In this document: positions 24,582-36,177 of the stretch, one piece after another
Layout of the letters: each line of letters begins with the position of its first letter
Numbering within the stretch: position 1 is the stretch's first letter
Assembly (NCBI RefSeq): GCF_036785885.1
Contig: NC_092312.1
Coordinates: forward strand, 19,424,001 to 19,488,000
DNA length: 64,000 nt
DNA from: Coffea arabica
Taxonomy: Eukaryota; Streptophyta; Magnoliopsida; Gentianales; Rubiaceae
Direction: 5' to 3'
Translations under genes and position numbers: made by a program
The notes under the pieces: generated by a model
What the model was told of the DNA's origin: nothing
Databases searched by the model: none
The model's input: only the letters and a program-made list of their open reading frames with translations

Positions 24582-25855
24582 GTTTGCATTTTTTCATACC
24601 CTTTTCTAAATAATCAAGAACATTATTATTGTACTTTTTTGGATTGAAATATCTTATATTTCACAACATTTTGCCGAAGGATTAATAGGGAATGGCTTTG
24701 GAAATATGCTTTGAACAATCAATTGTATGCATGTAGAAAATTACTCCAGTTCTTTTGTTTGATTTGAAAAACGAGGTAGTGTATTTTTTGGTGATACAGG
24801 AAGTTTTCTGAAGCAAGACTTATCACTTGAGATATGATAAGTGAATGGGTAATATAGTTGAAGTTTTGATGTTAGAAATCACATTGGAAATGGTGATACA
24901 TTTGACCATAAACCTTTTACGAATAAGAAATTTTTTTGCTTTCACTGGACTAGAATGCACCTACTTTTACACTTTTTTTCTTCATTCCGCCAATTTTTTG
25001 TCTCCTATGTTTCAGAATTTTTTGTCTAAATGTTTTCTTTTAACCCGAAAAAGTAGAAATAGGCTTTTGTGTGTGCCTATAGGGGTTTAAAAAGTAAATG
25101 CACTTTTAGAGTTAAATAAAAATGAATGGTCCTTGACGATATGTTTTAATTTCCCTTTTTTTTGTGAACAGATTTTTTTTCATTGTAACTTACTGTAACT
25201 TTCTGCTCTCTTTATCCTGTTATTGGTCTTTACAAAAGTGAAGGGTGAAAATTTGTGACGGCATCCTATTTCCTTTAGATCCAAAGTTATTTTCTTTTAC
25301 TTGTTTTACTTGCTCCGTTTTTAATTGTTTTGAGTTCTCTGTTTGAGAATCATACATTGCCAGAACCTAAAGCTCAATTTCTTTTTTTGCAGAATTCAAC
25401 TCAGACATGTTATTGCTTGTACATTTGCTGTTTGGCTTGTAGCTTTACTTGTTCCCTTTTTCTAGAGATATGTCTTGTTTTTGTTTTTTTAGTTTTTGTT
25501 TATTTGTCAACCTTATTGATAATTTACTTTTCTTTTTGTTTATCAACTCAGTAGTGGCAAGGAGAGTAAATTAAGTTGTTTTCCTAGGTAATTTGTAGTT
25601 TGCCTTTTGTTGGAACTTTATTTTGGTTGGCAATGTCAACCTAGCCAGTTAAAAAACGGCTTAAAAATTTGGGAATAATGTATGAAAAATTTGTATAGCA
25701 GATTCAAGGCTGTATGAATGTCTTGCTGATAAGAGCTGGTAGCTTGTGGCTTTCGGTAAAGCCACGACTTCTGAAATTGCATGTCATATTTCCTTTGAAA
25801 GTCTCTCAATAAAATTTTAAAATATGGGGATCAAAAGGAATAGGAGGGGCAGGGA

Positions 25856-27365
25856 TAGGCCTGCTGACGATCCGAGCTGCTCGCGAGCAGCTCGGGTCAA
25901 AGCTCGGCTCGAGCTCGTGTTGACCGAGCTCGAGCCGAGTTCGAGCCGCTAGTTAATATAAACGAGCCGAGTACGAGTCTTTATTTCATAGGCTCGATAG
26001 TTCGACGAGCCGCTCGATAGGCTCGAATAACTGTGAAATTATAAAAATACCCCTACATCAATTAAAATTTACAAGTTTATGACTATTTCTCATTTTCTCC
26101 GTCGATTTACCTAATTCCCAAATCCTCACTTCCTCGGCCGACTCCTGCCGATTCCCAACTCCCAAACTCCAAATTCCCACTTCCGCCAGCTCCACCTCCA
26201 CCAGCTCCACCCAGCTTTTGCAGGTATGTACTCAGCTTCTCTTTCTTTTCCTTTTCCGTTTTCTTTCTTCCCCAGCTTGGCAGCCCCCTCCTTTCAAAGC
26301 TTTAGATCTATGGATAATAGCTTTCTTTCTTTCTTCCCCTGCTCGGTAGATCCATCCTTTCAAAGCTTTATCATTCAAAGCTTTAGATCTATTGCAAAAG
26401 AGGTAGTTGTGGACCCCCGTGATGTTCTTTTGTTTTTTCTTCTACGGTGGTCCAACTTAGGGGCTTGAAGCAGATACATTGACTGGGGAACCCATCTTGA
26501 GGCTGATATTGATGGAAATGGAGTTCTGGACTATGGAGAGTTTGTAGCAGTGACGATACACTTGCAGAGGATGGAGAATGATGAGCACTTTCGTAGAGCG
26601 TTCATGTTTTTTTGACAAAGACGGATTTTTAGTTAATTTGGATATGGCAATTTTTGGTTGTTGTTTGGCCCCTTTTTATGGCTTATTTTTAGCTGTGTTA
26701 AAGCTATATTTTTGCCGATTTTTTGTGCTCAATTTCTCAATTAGCAGGCTGATTTTTTGACATTTTTTTGGCTGCTGTTTTTCTTTCTTTCTTTTTTCTT
26801 TTTGGATAGCTCATTTGCTGGTTTCTCTGGCTTCTTAATGTAATTAGAGTTGAAGAGCATAATTACAGTTTGGCTTGACGATGAATTGCTGAAGACATAA
26901 TTTATATTTGAAATTTGTTGGTAACTAAAAATTTCAAATGTTGAACATTTAGATTTTTATATATTATATGTTTATGATTATATTAGTGGATAATTTGTAC
27001 CTCTCAAATCAAGATTATGTGAAAATTGCTGTTATTATTCTTAAATTTTACCAAAAATATGCGGACAAAAATTCTATTTTTTGCCTAAATTTGGAGAAAG
27101 TCAGCTGATTTCGAGCTCGTCACGAGCCGAAAAATCGAACAAAATTTGAGCTAATGTGGCGAGCTGCTCGCGAGCCAAAATCGAGCTAAGCTCGCGAGCT
27201 ATAATCGAGTCGATCTCGAGTGCCCCTTTTCTATATCGAGTCAAGCTCGAGCTTCATTTTTCGAGCTCGACGAACTCGAGCTCGAACTCGAGCTCGCATA
27301 TAAATAAGCCTAACTCGACTCGATAAGTTCAAAACTCGACTCGACTCGACTCGTTTGCACCCCTA
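25856..27365. mobile_element. non-autonomous hAT element (1,510 bp) carrying a captured CDPK fragment
   Basis: The exact 8-bp repeat GGCAGGGA flanks the element (25848-25855 and 27366-27373), the duplication length expected for hAT transposons. The ends are TAGGCCTGCTGACGAT and ...TCGTTTGCACCCCTA, imperfect inverted repeats: TAGG..TGC..ACGA against TAGGGGTGCAAACGA. Both subterminal regions are packed with CGAGC/GCTCG strings (25870-26030 and 27105-27350), the usual hAT subterminal repeat layout. No transposase is seen. The interior contains about 130 bp of calcium-dependent protein kinase coding sequence, listed separately. Confidence 0.87.
26499..26632 (+). pseudogene. captured fragment of a calcium-dependent protein kinase (EF-hand region), inside the hAT element
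   Basis: The frame reads [15 protein letters not shown], then [16 protein letters not shown], then RRAFMFF. This is the EF-hand 2 to EF-hand 3 part of the calmodulin-like domain of plant CDPKs. The loop [12 protein letters not shown] has the canonical Ca-binding pattern at positions 1, 3, 5, 9 and 12. After MFF the T-run at 26607-26613 has one extra T, so GACAAAGACGG (DKDG) is shifted and a TGA appears. Only about 44 codons are recognisable and no kinase domain is present. It is a gene fragment carried by the transposon, not a working gene. Confidence 0.85.
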
Positions 27366-27477
27366 GGCAGGGATGAGGGGTAATAAACAAGGTTGTCTTC
27401 TAGAATACCTATGCTCTGATTTTCTACATTTTCTGCTTGCCCCTACACTGTGTAACAAGGTTGAAGTCTCTTGATGT

Positions 27478-28047
27478 CACTGCCTACAGAGTGTTGTAGG
27501 ACATCAATAACTAGGTTGTTTCGACGATGGCGGGTAATGATCAAGGTTGTTTTCATGAATGCCTGTGCTGCTATACTTCATTGTGAATCTCTGTTTCTTT
27601 TTGTTTTCCCCCTTTGTGCTTGTGTGTGTGTGTTGTAGGTAGGGGTGAGGAGTAGGTTTTGTTGTTCCATTTTTTAAGTAAATATACCTTCACCTGCTAG
27701 CTTGAACAACCACAAATCCTGCCATCAATTGCCAATTATAAGGAGAAAACAGAAAAGCTACAATGTGGATTCTCTCTGTATAAAATACAATTCACTATTT
27801 TATGAATGCCATATGCTGGTAATGTGTTCCTACCCAGATTACATTGATTCAAACTCATTAAGTTTAACAAGTTTAGGGATTTATACATCACGAGGAACAA
27901 CTTTTGTCATATGTAGGAAGACAAACTTATTTTGTATTGATGCTTAGTTGATTTGTGTTAAATGAATTGCTTATTGTAATGAATATGCTTGCAATATTAT
28001 AAAGCCACATCTTGAAGTCTATTGATGTCCTACACTGTGTAGGCAGT
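27478..28047. mobile_element. possible small inverted-repeat element, family unknown
   Basis: The left end reads CACTGCCTACAGAGTG, then TTGTAGGACATCAATA. The right end is its complement (TATTGATGTCC, then TACACTGTGTAGGCAGTG). The shared inverted repeat is about 30 bp with a 2-bp gap. Each arm is itself partly palindromic. I found no clear target duplication, so superfamily and exact ends are uncertain. The interior of about 500 bp has no recognisable coding sequence. Confidence 0.45.
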
Positions 28048-28242
28048 GACCAATTGTTGTTGCTTAACAGGTCCCATAAGTTCGTATTTGCATAATTCTT
28101 GACATGTTTCTCTTTTTTGGGTGGCAAAGGAGGCTTCGTTCTTTATTCTGCAATCCATGATACTGATTCCGTGGAATGGAAGATTACCTGTTATGTTCTT
28201 CTTGATTAGTTCTCAGTCTTTTCCATGGATTTCATATTTCAG

Positions 28243-29888
28243 GATTTCCGTCAGCTTCTTGATGAAAAACTTGAACTATCATTGAAGTTGAGAGACTTAA
28301 CTATTCACTAGGTACAAGAAGGATTTCAAGAATTCTTCAGAAAACTCAATGAGTGATTCCTTTTTCTTTCAGGCAAGAGTAAGTCAGGTAGCCAAGATCT
28401 AAGTTTGACGCAGGGAGTGCAAGGAGAAAAGGTCCTTCCTGGGATTGTTCTTCTGTTCGCTCAATTATCTCTTTTCATTGGGCGAAGTGCTATCCCAAGA
28501 ATTACCGAGGTCACTTTCTGTTCTGTGTTTTTATTGTGTTTGTTTCTGCATTCTACTAGAGAATATGTAATCTCCATTAAATTCTGAAAACTTTCTAAAA
28601 AATCCTATCTTTAACGGTGTCAGGAAATAGCTTCTTCCTTTTCTTCTGGTCGTGCTCGGGGTTATGAGTATGGCCCTGCTTTCATCCCTGCAGTGATTTG
28701 TCGCACCTTCTGGGTAGCTGGGGAGAAGTGCTTGGACCATGTATGGATTTTTGGATCATCTTTTCCACTACTTGTTCTTGCTCAAAAACTTTCACTTACT
28801 ATGTGCAAAATTGTTACATTTGTGTAGTGAAATTTGGAGGGCTATTAGCCTAGCTCGCTAGATTCGAGACTCAAAATCTATCTCATATTATTATTTCAAA
28901 GAAGCCAAATTTCTTGTTCTCATTCAAAACTTCAGTTTCTACATGCAAAAACTCTACTTTTCACATTTGTGTAGTGAATTTTGGAGGACTATTACCCTAG
29001 CTCACTAGATTATGGACACAATCAGATCCTTTGAGGCCATATCTTGCCTAAGAGAATGGAAGATGGAAGTGGAATCCTTGCTTGAAGTAAATATAAATTT
29101 TTGAATCTGATGTAAAAAGTAGCCATTGAGTACTTTATTTTTTTCTTTCAGTATGTAAGGTTAAGAGCTCAAAAGATATCAGTTATGTTGCGGACGAGGT
29201 TTACAACACCAAACTGGGTTTAAGGTTAGTTAATTCTGTAAAATTTTTGCAGCGAATAGTTCAAAATCTATTCCCTTCATAAGTTTAGCTAATGTTTTGA
29301 GCTTCTCCTTTTATGATAGCACAACGAGCCAAGAGAGGTTCATATGTTTGTTGATCTGCTGCTTCAAGAGGTAATTTCTTTCATTTTCTAACATGATCTT
29401 TCTGTTGTAAACTCTGATTCTTAACATATAAATGTTTTCTTAAGCTGTGATCAATTTCTGACCTCTTGCAATGTGCATATTTTGTATGAGAGAGAATTGA
29501 GAATATAAGATGTTGGAGCTGTCAGAGTGCGTGTGCGTGAGTGTGTGTTTAGCACAAAAGTTCAAGTTTGAGAAAGTTATTACCTTTCTTCATCTCATTC
29601 TTTCGTTGACATTTTGATAATCAAGGAACTTACTTTCTTCATTAATCTTGCTTTTAGTTCGAAGCCATAAGAGGCGAAGTAAAGCAGATTTTACCTCCAG
29701 AACTTAGCCGTAAACATCGTCGTACAGACAGTAACGGGAGCACCACCACTTCTCGCAGCAATCCTTTGAGAGACGACAGAATGAACCGGTCAAATACTCA
29801 AAGGGCCACGAGCCAGCTACTGGAATCCCATCTAGCAAAATTGTTTAAACAAAAAATGGAGATATTTATGAAAATTGAATTCACACAG
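28243..29888 (+). pseudogene. VPS51 (GARP/EARP tethering complex subunit) pseudogene fragment
   Basis: Exon-like blocks with preserved splice sites are 28243-28509, 28624-28740, 29152-29224, 29320-29370 and 29658-29888. They spell the C-terminal half of the plant VPS51 homologue: DFRQLLDEKLELSLKLRDL, VQGEKVLPGIVLLFAQLSLF, EIASSFSSGRARGYEYGPAF, LRTRFTTPNWV, HNEPREVHMFVDLLLQE, EVKQILPPELSRKHRRTDSN and SHLAKLFKQKMEIF. VPS51 normally helps tether endosome-derived vesicles at the Golgi. Lesions seen: TAG at 28309 where Trp is expected, TGA at 28354, and an extra T before 29224 giving TAA. The first half of the protein is missing and the sequence stops after EFTQ, before the conserved C-terminus. 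Retained introns argue against retroposition. The block ends 260 bp before a Helitron-type 3' end, so capture by a Helitron is likely. Confidence 0.88.
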
Positions 29889-30114
29889 GTTTGGTAGGAG
29901 TGCTTGTTGCTAGGTAATTTACATTATTCCCACCGGTAATATAGCTATTTTTTAGTTCTTTGTAATGATGATGATCCTTGAAGGACATCAAGGACATCAA
30001 TAAATCAAATTTTCTGACTTTTTGATGGTTTATTAAAACGTTGCAAAGATTTTACTTTTTATAATTAATATTTTAATTTGAATAACAGGATGTTTCTGGG
30101 CAAGCCTGAAAATT

Positions 30115-30147
30115 ACACCGCGCATCGTCGCGGTGTTCTCCTCCTAG
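30115..30147 (+). mobile_element. Helitron 3' terminus (hairpin plus CTAG)
   Basis: The sequence CACCGCG-CATCGT-CGCGGTG forms a perfect 7-bp stem-loop, followed by TTCTCCTC and then CTAG with T next (30144-30148). A GC-rich hairpin about 10 nt before a terminal CTRR, with insertion before T, defines Helitron 3' ends. The 5' terminus was not found. The VPS51 fragment just upstream, in the same orientation, is the likely cargo. Confidence 0.7.
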
Positions 30148-30734
30148 TCTTATCTTAAATTACATAGAGCGCGGGAAGCTCCAGCTACAGTTGAGTGTCT
30201 TGGTTTCAATGTGATTCTCCAGCTGATTTCGTCCTTTTTGATCCTTTCCAAGCTTCCGTGCAGCCCCTTTGGCTGCTGGTGCCTTATTGCTCTCTGCTTT
30301 TTTTCCCCTTCTTCCAATTGTGCCATTGTCCTGGTTTCTTTGTAATTTTATGCTCAATTTTGTCCTTTTGTTTGCTGTCCATCCTTCGGCTGCTGCTGCA
30401 ATTGTTATCTAACAGTTTTGTTCTTTTGTTTCTTGTGCATCTTCCGCTGCTGCAATTGTTATCTAACTTTATTGACAACAATATATTAATTTATCGATTT
30501 GATTTATTAACTTCCTTCTTTAACTTTCTCCTTTTTTAAAATATATAATTTCCTCTGCTCTTTTATATTTATTAACTTTCTCCAAAATATATATATTAGC
30601 AAAGATATTAATTTTCTAAAAAATACACAAATCAATAAAAATTCTGTGTGCATCTAATATATGCAGAACAATATAAATTCTATATGGTACATTATCTATT
30701 CATTGATTTTGAATGAGATATTAATTCATCAATA

Positions 30735-31050
30735 AATAAATTGCTTCATGATTAAATAAATATTATTCATATATGCTATTCAATCAAACATTATTAATTT
30801 TTGATATCAATGAACTAACGAACTCTTCAAAATTGTGTTATCTTTAAATTTTAGAATCTTATTAATTCCCAAAAAAATTGAGTAAGATATTGATTGATCA
30901 ATAAATAAATTGCTTCATGATTAAATGAATATTTTTTCATATATGTTATTCAATCAAGCATTATTAATTTTTGATATCAATAAACTAACGGACTCTTTGA
31001 AATTGTGTTATCTTTAAATTTTAGAATCTTATTAATTCCCAAAAAATTAA
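30735..31050. repeat. two tandem copies of a ~169-bp AT-rich unit
   Basis: TTGCTTCATGATTAAAT occurs at about 30741 and 30910. It is followed in both cases by ATTCATATATG, TTATTAATTTTTGATATCAA, TGTGTTATCTTTAAATTTTA and GAATCTTATTAATTCCC, so the spacing is about 169 bp. The copies differ at a few positions. Confidence 0.85.
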
Positions 31051-31415
31051 TGCAAGTACTATTATTTCCAGCAACATTTATTTACAAATCAATCGATCTA
31101 ATACTCATAGAATACAAAAATGATTATTCGATTAATAAATACAAATATATGATTTCTTAATTTCTAATATCACATTGTTAAAAATCTTTAATTTATATAT
31201 GTTGCTTCGATATCACATTGTTAATTTATATACAAGAAACAAGATACACACATTGAATAATAAAGATGTTGCTTCGATGATATTCTCTCTTAATTATTGT
31301 TTCTTTACTTTTGTTTATTGCAGTTGCGCAGCTGCTACCTTCCATTCCTTAATGCAGACGCGATTTTTTTGGGCTATCCAAATCTATATATATATTCTTG
31401 CATCCTATTTGTGTG

Positions 31416-31451
<36 letters not shown>

Positions 31452-31679
31452 CATTTTCTCCAAAATATATATGTCGACAAAAATATGATTTTTAGAAAAT
31501 ATATATATCGACAGAAATTTTGTGTGTATCTAATAAATATAAATCAATTGTGCCACTTTGTATTAGCTTCCATTAATACGACCAATTGTTTTTAAAAATA
31601 TAGGATAATTTCCCTCTATTTCGAAAATATAACTTCCATAATATTTGTTAACTACTAAATTATTAATTTAAAGCTTTTG

Positions 31680-33500
31680 CATTTTCGAGACTATTTTTCG
31701 AGACTAAAAAAATATTAAATATCAAAAAATTACGCAGGTCACTAAAAATCCTATGTATATCTCATACATACTAACAAATAAAAATTCTATATGTATCTAA
31801 TCAATATATATAAATCGATTATGCTGTTTTGTATTAATGCATATAAATGAAAATTATATGTGTTTAACCTATATCTAATGTATATAAATTAATAATACTG
31901 CCTTGTATTAACATATAATAAGTGTTTTTTATCAAATAATTATAATTTCAAGACTATTTCTATATTTATAATTTTCTCTCCTTCTTTATATTTATCCGCT
32001 TATTTATTAACTCGCTTATTAATTAATTTTGTCGAAAGTGTGTATATTGACAAAAATATTGACTATTAAAAAAATGCAAATCACTAAAAATGCTATGCAC
32101 ATCTAATACATAAAATAGCGTTCTTTTTATGTTTATTCACTTATTTATTAGTTTTCTCTAAAATATATATTAGCAAAAATATTAAATATGAAAAAAATGC
32201 AAATTCTTAAAAATCCTACGTACATCTAATATATACAAATGAATAAAAATTCTATGTGTATCCAATTACTATATATAAATCAATTATGATGTTTCGTATT
32301 AAATATCAAAAAAATATGCAAGTCGCTAAAAATCCTATGTACATCTAAAACATACAAACAAATTATTAATTCTATATGTATCTAATCAATATATACAAAT
32401 CGATTATGATGTTTTGTATTAATGCAGATCAATGAAAATCATATATGATTAGCATGCATCTAATAGATATAAATTAATAATACTACTTTGTATTAACATA
32501 TAATAAGTGTTATTTATGTGAAATAATTATAATTCGACACTATTTCTATGTTTATAATTTTCCGTCCTTCTTTATATTTATCAACTTATTTATTAACTCG
32601 CTTATTTATTAACTTTGTCAAAAGTGTGTGTATTGAAAAAAATATTAAATATCAAAAAATTACGCAGGTCACTAAAAATCCTTTGTATATCTAATACATA
32701 CTAATGAATAAAAATTCTATATGTATCTAATCAATATATATAAATCGATTATGCTGTTTTATATTAATGCAGATCAATGAAAATTATATATGTTTAACGT
32801 ATATCTAATATATATAAATTAATAATACTGGCTTGTATTAACATATAATAAGTGTTATGTATGTCAAATAATTATAATTTCGAGACTATTTCTATATTTA
32901 TAATTGTCTCTCCTTCTTTATATTTATCCGCTTATTTATTAACTCGCTTATTTATTAATTTTCTCGAAAGTATGTATATTGACAAAAAATATTAACTATT
33001 AAAAAAAATACACAAATCGCTAAAAATGCTATGCACATCTAATACATACAATAGCCTTCTTTTTATGTTTTTTCGCTTATTTATTAATTTTCTCCAAAAT
33101 ATATATTAGCAAAAATATTAAATATGAAAAAATGCAAATTCTTAAAAATCCTAGGTACATCTAATATATGCAAATGAATAAAAATTCTATGTGTATCCAA
33201 TCAGTATATATAAATCAATTATGCTATTTCGTATTAATACAAATCAATGAAAATCATATGTACATAACATGTATCTAATGTATATAAATTTAATTAATTT
33301 TCTCCAAAATGTATATATTAGCAAAAATATTAAATATGAAAAAAATACGCAAATCGCTAAAAATTCTGCGTGTATCTAATATATGCAAATGAATACAAAT
33401 TCTATGTGTATCCAGTCAAATATATAAATTGATTATGCTATTTCGTATTAATACAAATGAATGAAAATCATATGTACTTGACATGTATCTAATATATATA
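31680..33500. repeat. diverged tandem repeat with ~930-bp period
   Basis: TACGCAGGTCACTAAAAATCC occurs at 31731 and again at 32661. CTTCTTTATATTTATCCGC occurs at about 31981 and 32913. TATATATTAGCAAAAATATT occurs near 32164 and 33104, and again near 33308. The spacings are 930-940 bp, so about two full units plus a partial one fill this stretch. Within each unit the strings AAAATCCTATGTA.ATCTAATA and AATTCTATATGTATCTAATC recur at shorter intervals. Confidence 0.8.
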
Positions 33501-34458
33501 AACTTAAAAATAAATCAATCCAATATTTATTGATTCAAAAAACAATTATTCGATCAATAAATACAAATATATGATTCTAAATTTATAATTTCAAATTGTT
33601 AAAAATCCTTAATTTGTATATATTATATTTATGAATCTATATTCTTCACTATATTTCTTTTCTTTTAGTTTTTCTAATACTAAACAATTCCATTATCTAA
33701 CACACGATTTTGAATCTTTGGTGAGTTTCATACAAATTACATTCCAATCAATATAATTCATACACTACATTGCTACTCTCATTTCATAATACAACTACAT
33801 TTTTTCCCTATTTTCTATCTCAGATACTCATTGGTGATATACCCTCAGCTCGCATATACAAACAGACAACATAAGAGTCATCAATTGCTATCATGGTAAA
33901 ATTCGGTGGATCTTTCAGCTAGAAGGAATAGAAATAACAGAAAATTGACCAATATTCACACAAAAACACATCTTACATAAAGGAAGTGTCATCCTGTTCA
34001 CCCTACTCAATGAAAACAATTATCATTTGCAGCTCATCAGCAGAGACTTTATCCAACAATCATAATTAAACGTGTCCACTACAGCTTCTTGCACAACGCA
34101 ATTATCTGTTTCCTAATTTTTCTTTATTCTACTTCCACTTATATTTAACAATATAAAAATAAACATATTGAAATTATTTCGAATTATTAATTTATCTCAA
34201 CTCTTAACAAATGATTTACATTCCATTAATTTAAATAGTATTTACATCCTGTTACTCTTAAAAAATTAAATACAAATCACAACAATATTACTATATCTAT
34301 TTATAAATATATTAATCCAATATATTGCTTCTCTATTTATTATTCCAACTCTACTATTATATAAAACACTCTAAACATTAATTATTAAATAAATCTTACA
34401 TTACTCTTAAACAGTCAATAATGAGCACTCTGCGAAACTCACGGGGCACAATGCCTAG

Positions 34459-35533
34459 TATATATATATCTAGAGTTGGCCCGGCGGTACGAGAGAGCTC
34501 TTAGAAGTCAAACAGCAGTTAACAAAAATGTTGACATCTCTTGCTCCTGACAAGATTTTCTTCTGCAATTATTTGATAAGAAGGGTCCTTCCTTCAAGAT
34601 TAGGGGGGCTGACAAAAGAATATCTGCTGCAATTATTTCATAAGGGTCCATCCTTGAGGATTAGATCCTGATTTATTGTAAGGTTTGGAAAAAATCTGGA
34701 CCGTCCCATGCAAATGTCGAATGTACGGTTTCACTTGTCTAGGTTGCAGACCCAAATCCCTTCCCTTATGGTACCATTGTTCAAAAATTTGGATCTCCTT
34801 CCAACAGTGTGCTGTGGTGGAGCTTAAAATAATTCATGCAAATATTCTGACAGCAGAAAATTATATCTGAGGTCTTAGCTGTTTGTTGCATTTGATTCCA
34901 TTAGAGAGGCCTGATTAGGGAGGAGCATATCACTCAAACCTGAAACAGTCAGTTACCAGGGTTGCTTTGCATCACTTGGCTCTACTCGGACGTATCATCT
35001 CCCACAGGTCCAAGAAATCATTCACAAGCATACGATCATGTGCATATCAACAACTGAATCCAAAAGTGAATTGCTGAACAAGAGCGCCTCGCCAGGCTTA
35101 AATTAGTCATATATGCAGAATAAAATCGCACAGGAAAATGTTAAATTGCACTTTCACACAGTCATTTTTATGGTATGATTTCCATTTATCACGTTACATG
35201 ATGAAATAAATTGTGAGGGTACGATAAAATAAAAGGGGAATAGGGTTAACACTTCCCAATCACAAAACATATTTGACGTAAAATGGCAGGATTAGCATGG
35301 GACCTCCACCCCCGTACCAGTGAATTAAAGCTCCGTTACAAGATTCACGGGCAAATGTTTTTCACGGAGACGCAACAAAGATGGCATTCTCATTCCATGC
35401 AGCCCCCCTGCGCTTATGAACAGTAGTCATGGGAGACTGAAGTTGACGTGCAGGCTACTTAGGTCCACTAAATTGATTTGGGGAAGAACAAACTCCTACA
35501 TGGAGGAGGTTAAGATATTTGCAAAGTCTTTAA
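34459..35533. other. intergenic, no gene recognised; short direct repeat
   Basis: A segment of about 45 bp is repeated in direct orientation near 34559-34602 and 34622-34665; both carry TCTGC(T)GCAATTATTT.ATAAG and a GGTCC(T/A)TCCTT..GGATTAG-like end. The open frame at 34685-34870 has no known motif. Confidence 0.5.
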
Positions 35534-35542
35534 AATTGTAAA

Positions 35543-36168
35543 GGGATAATTCTAGAAGCCTTCCATGAGATTTGTAATGATTGCAATCACCTCCCTTGAG
35601 GTTTTGAAAAATTGTAGAAACATCCCCTACAAAATATGTTTTGGTAAGTACAAAAAAATCTAATGAATATCCTACATTTCGCCTATTTGATTTACAAAAC
35701 AAACTAAATGACAAAAGAAATCAAATGTAAGCATTACTTACTAAGAAAAAAAAATTTAAGGTAGTTCTTTGCAGCAAAATTTAGGCTATATTTCAAGGCA
35801 TCATTTTTTAACATTTGGACCTCTTTTTTTTTTTCCCTCCTTTGCTAAGTAAGTTGTGAAGAAATTGTTTTTAACAAATGCATCCCTCTAGTAGGTTATT
35901 TATAAAACTAAGCAAGCAGTCTATTTAAATGATCTAGGAATTGAATATAATGTATTAAATGAGTTGGAGTTCGAGCTATTGGATAAAGAAATATTTGTAA
36001 AATGCGGATTTCTTTTTCCTTTACATCCATTTTTTATTTAGGATTCATAGATCTATCGAGCCTATTATAATCCTTTCATAATACCAAGGAAAGTAAGTAT
36101 AATTTTTTAAACCTCAAGAGAGGTGGCTGCATGTCAAAAATCCCAAGGGAGGTTTATGAAATTATCCC
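35543..36168. mobile_element. Mutator-like MITE (626 bp) with ~60-bp terminal inverted repeats
   Basis: The left end starts GGGATAATTCTAGAAGCCTT and runs to CACCTCCCTTGAGGTTT. The right end is its complement, starting AAACCTCAAGAGAGGTGG and ending TTTATGAAATTATCCC. The flanks are AATTGTAAA (35534-35542) and AATGGTAAA (36169-36177), an 8-of-9 match, which fits the 9-bp target duplication of Mutator-type elements. No transposase is seen. Confidence 0.8.
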
Positions 36169-36177
36169 AATGGTAAA

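Larger units (their letters stand above)
30148..34458 (+). mobile_element. probable second, AT-rich Helitron (about 4.3 kb) abutting the first
   Basis: Directly after the CTAG at 30144-30147 the sequence reads TCTTATCTTAAATTACATAG, then AGCGCGGGAAGC. This resembles Helitron 5' ends (TC start, AT-rich stretch, then GCGCGG). The far end reads TGCGAAACTCACGGGGCACA, then ATGCCTAG followed by T (34455-34459), a decayed version of the common GCGAAGCACGGG...CTAGT terminus. The interior is very AT-rich, codes for nothing recognisable, and consists largely of diverged tandem repeats, described separately. The ends are by consensus only. Confidence 0.55.

Noticed and set aside
31175-31595. Open frames rich in Tyr-Ile repeats
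   Set aside because: They run through a TA microsatellite and AT-rich repeat DNA.
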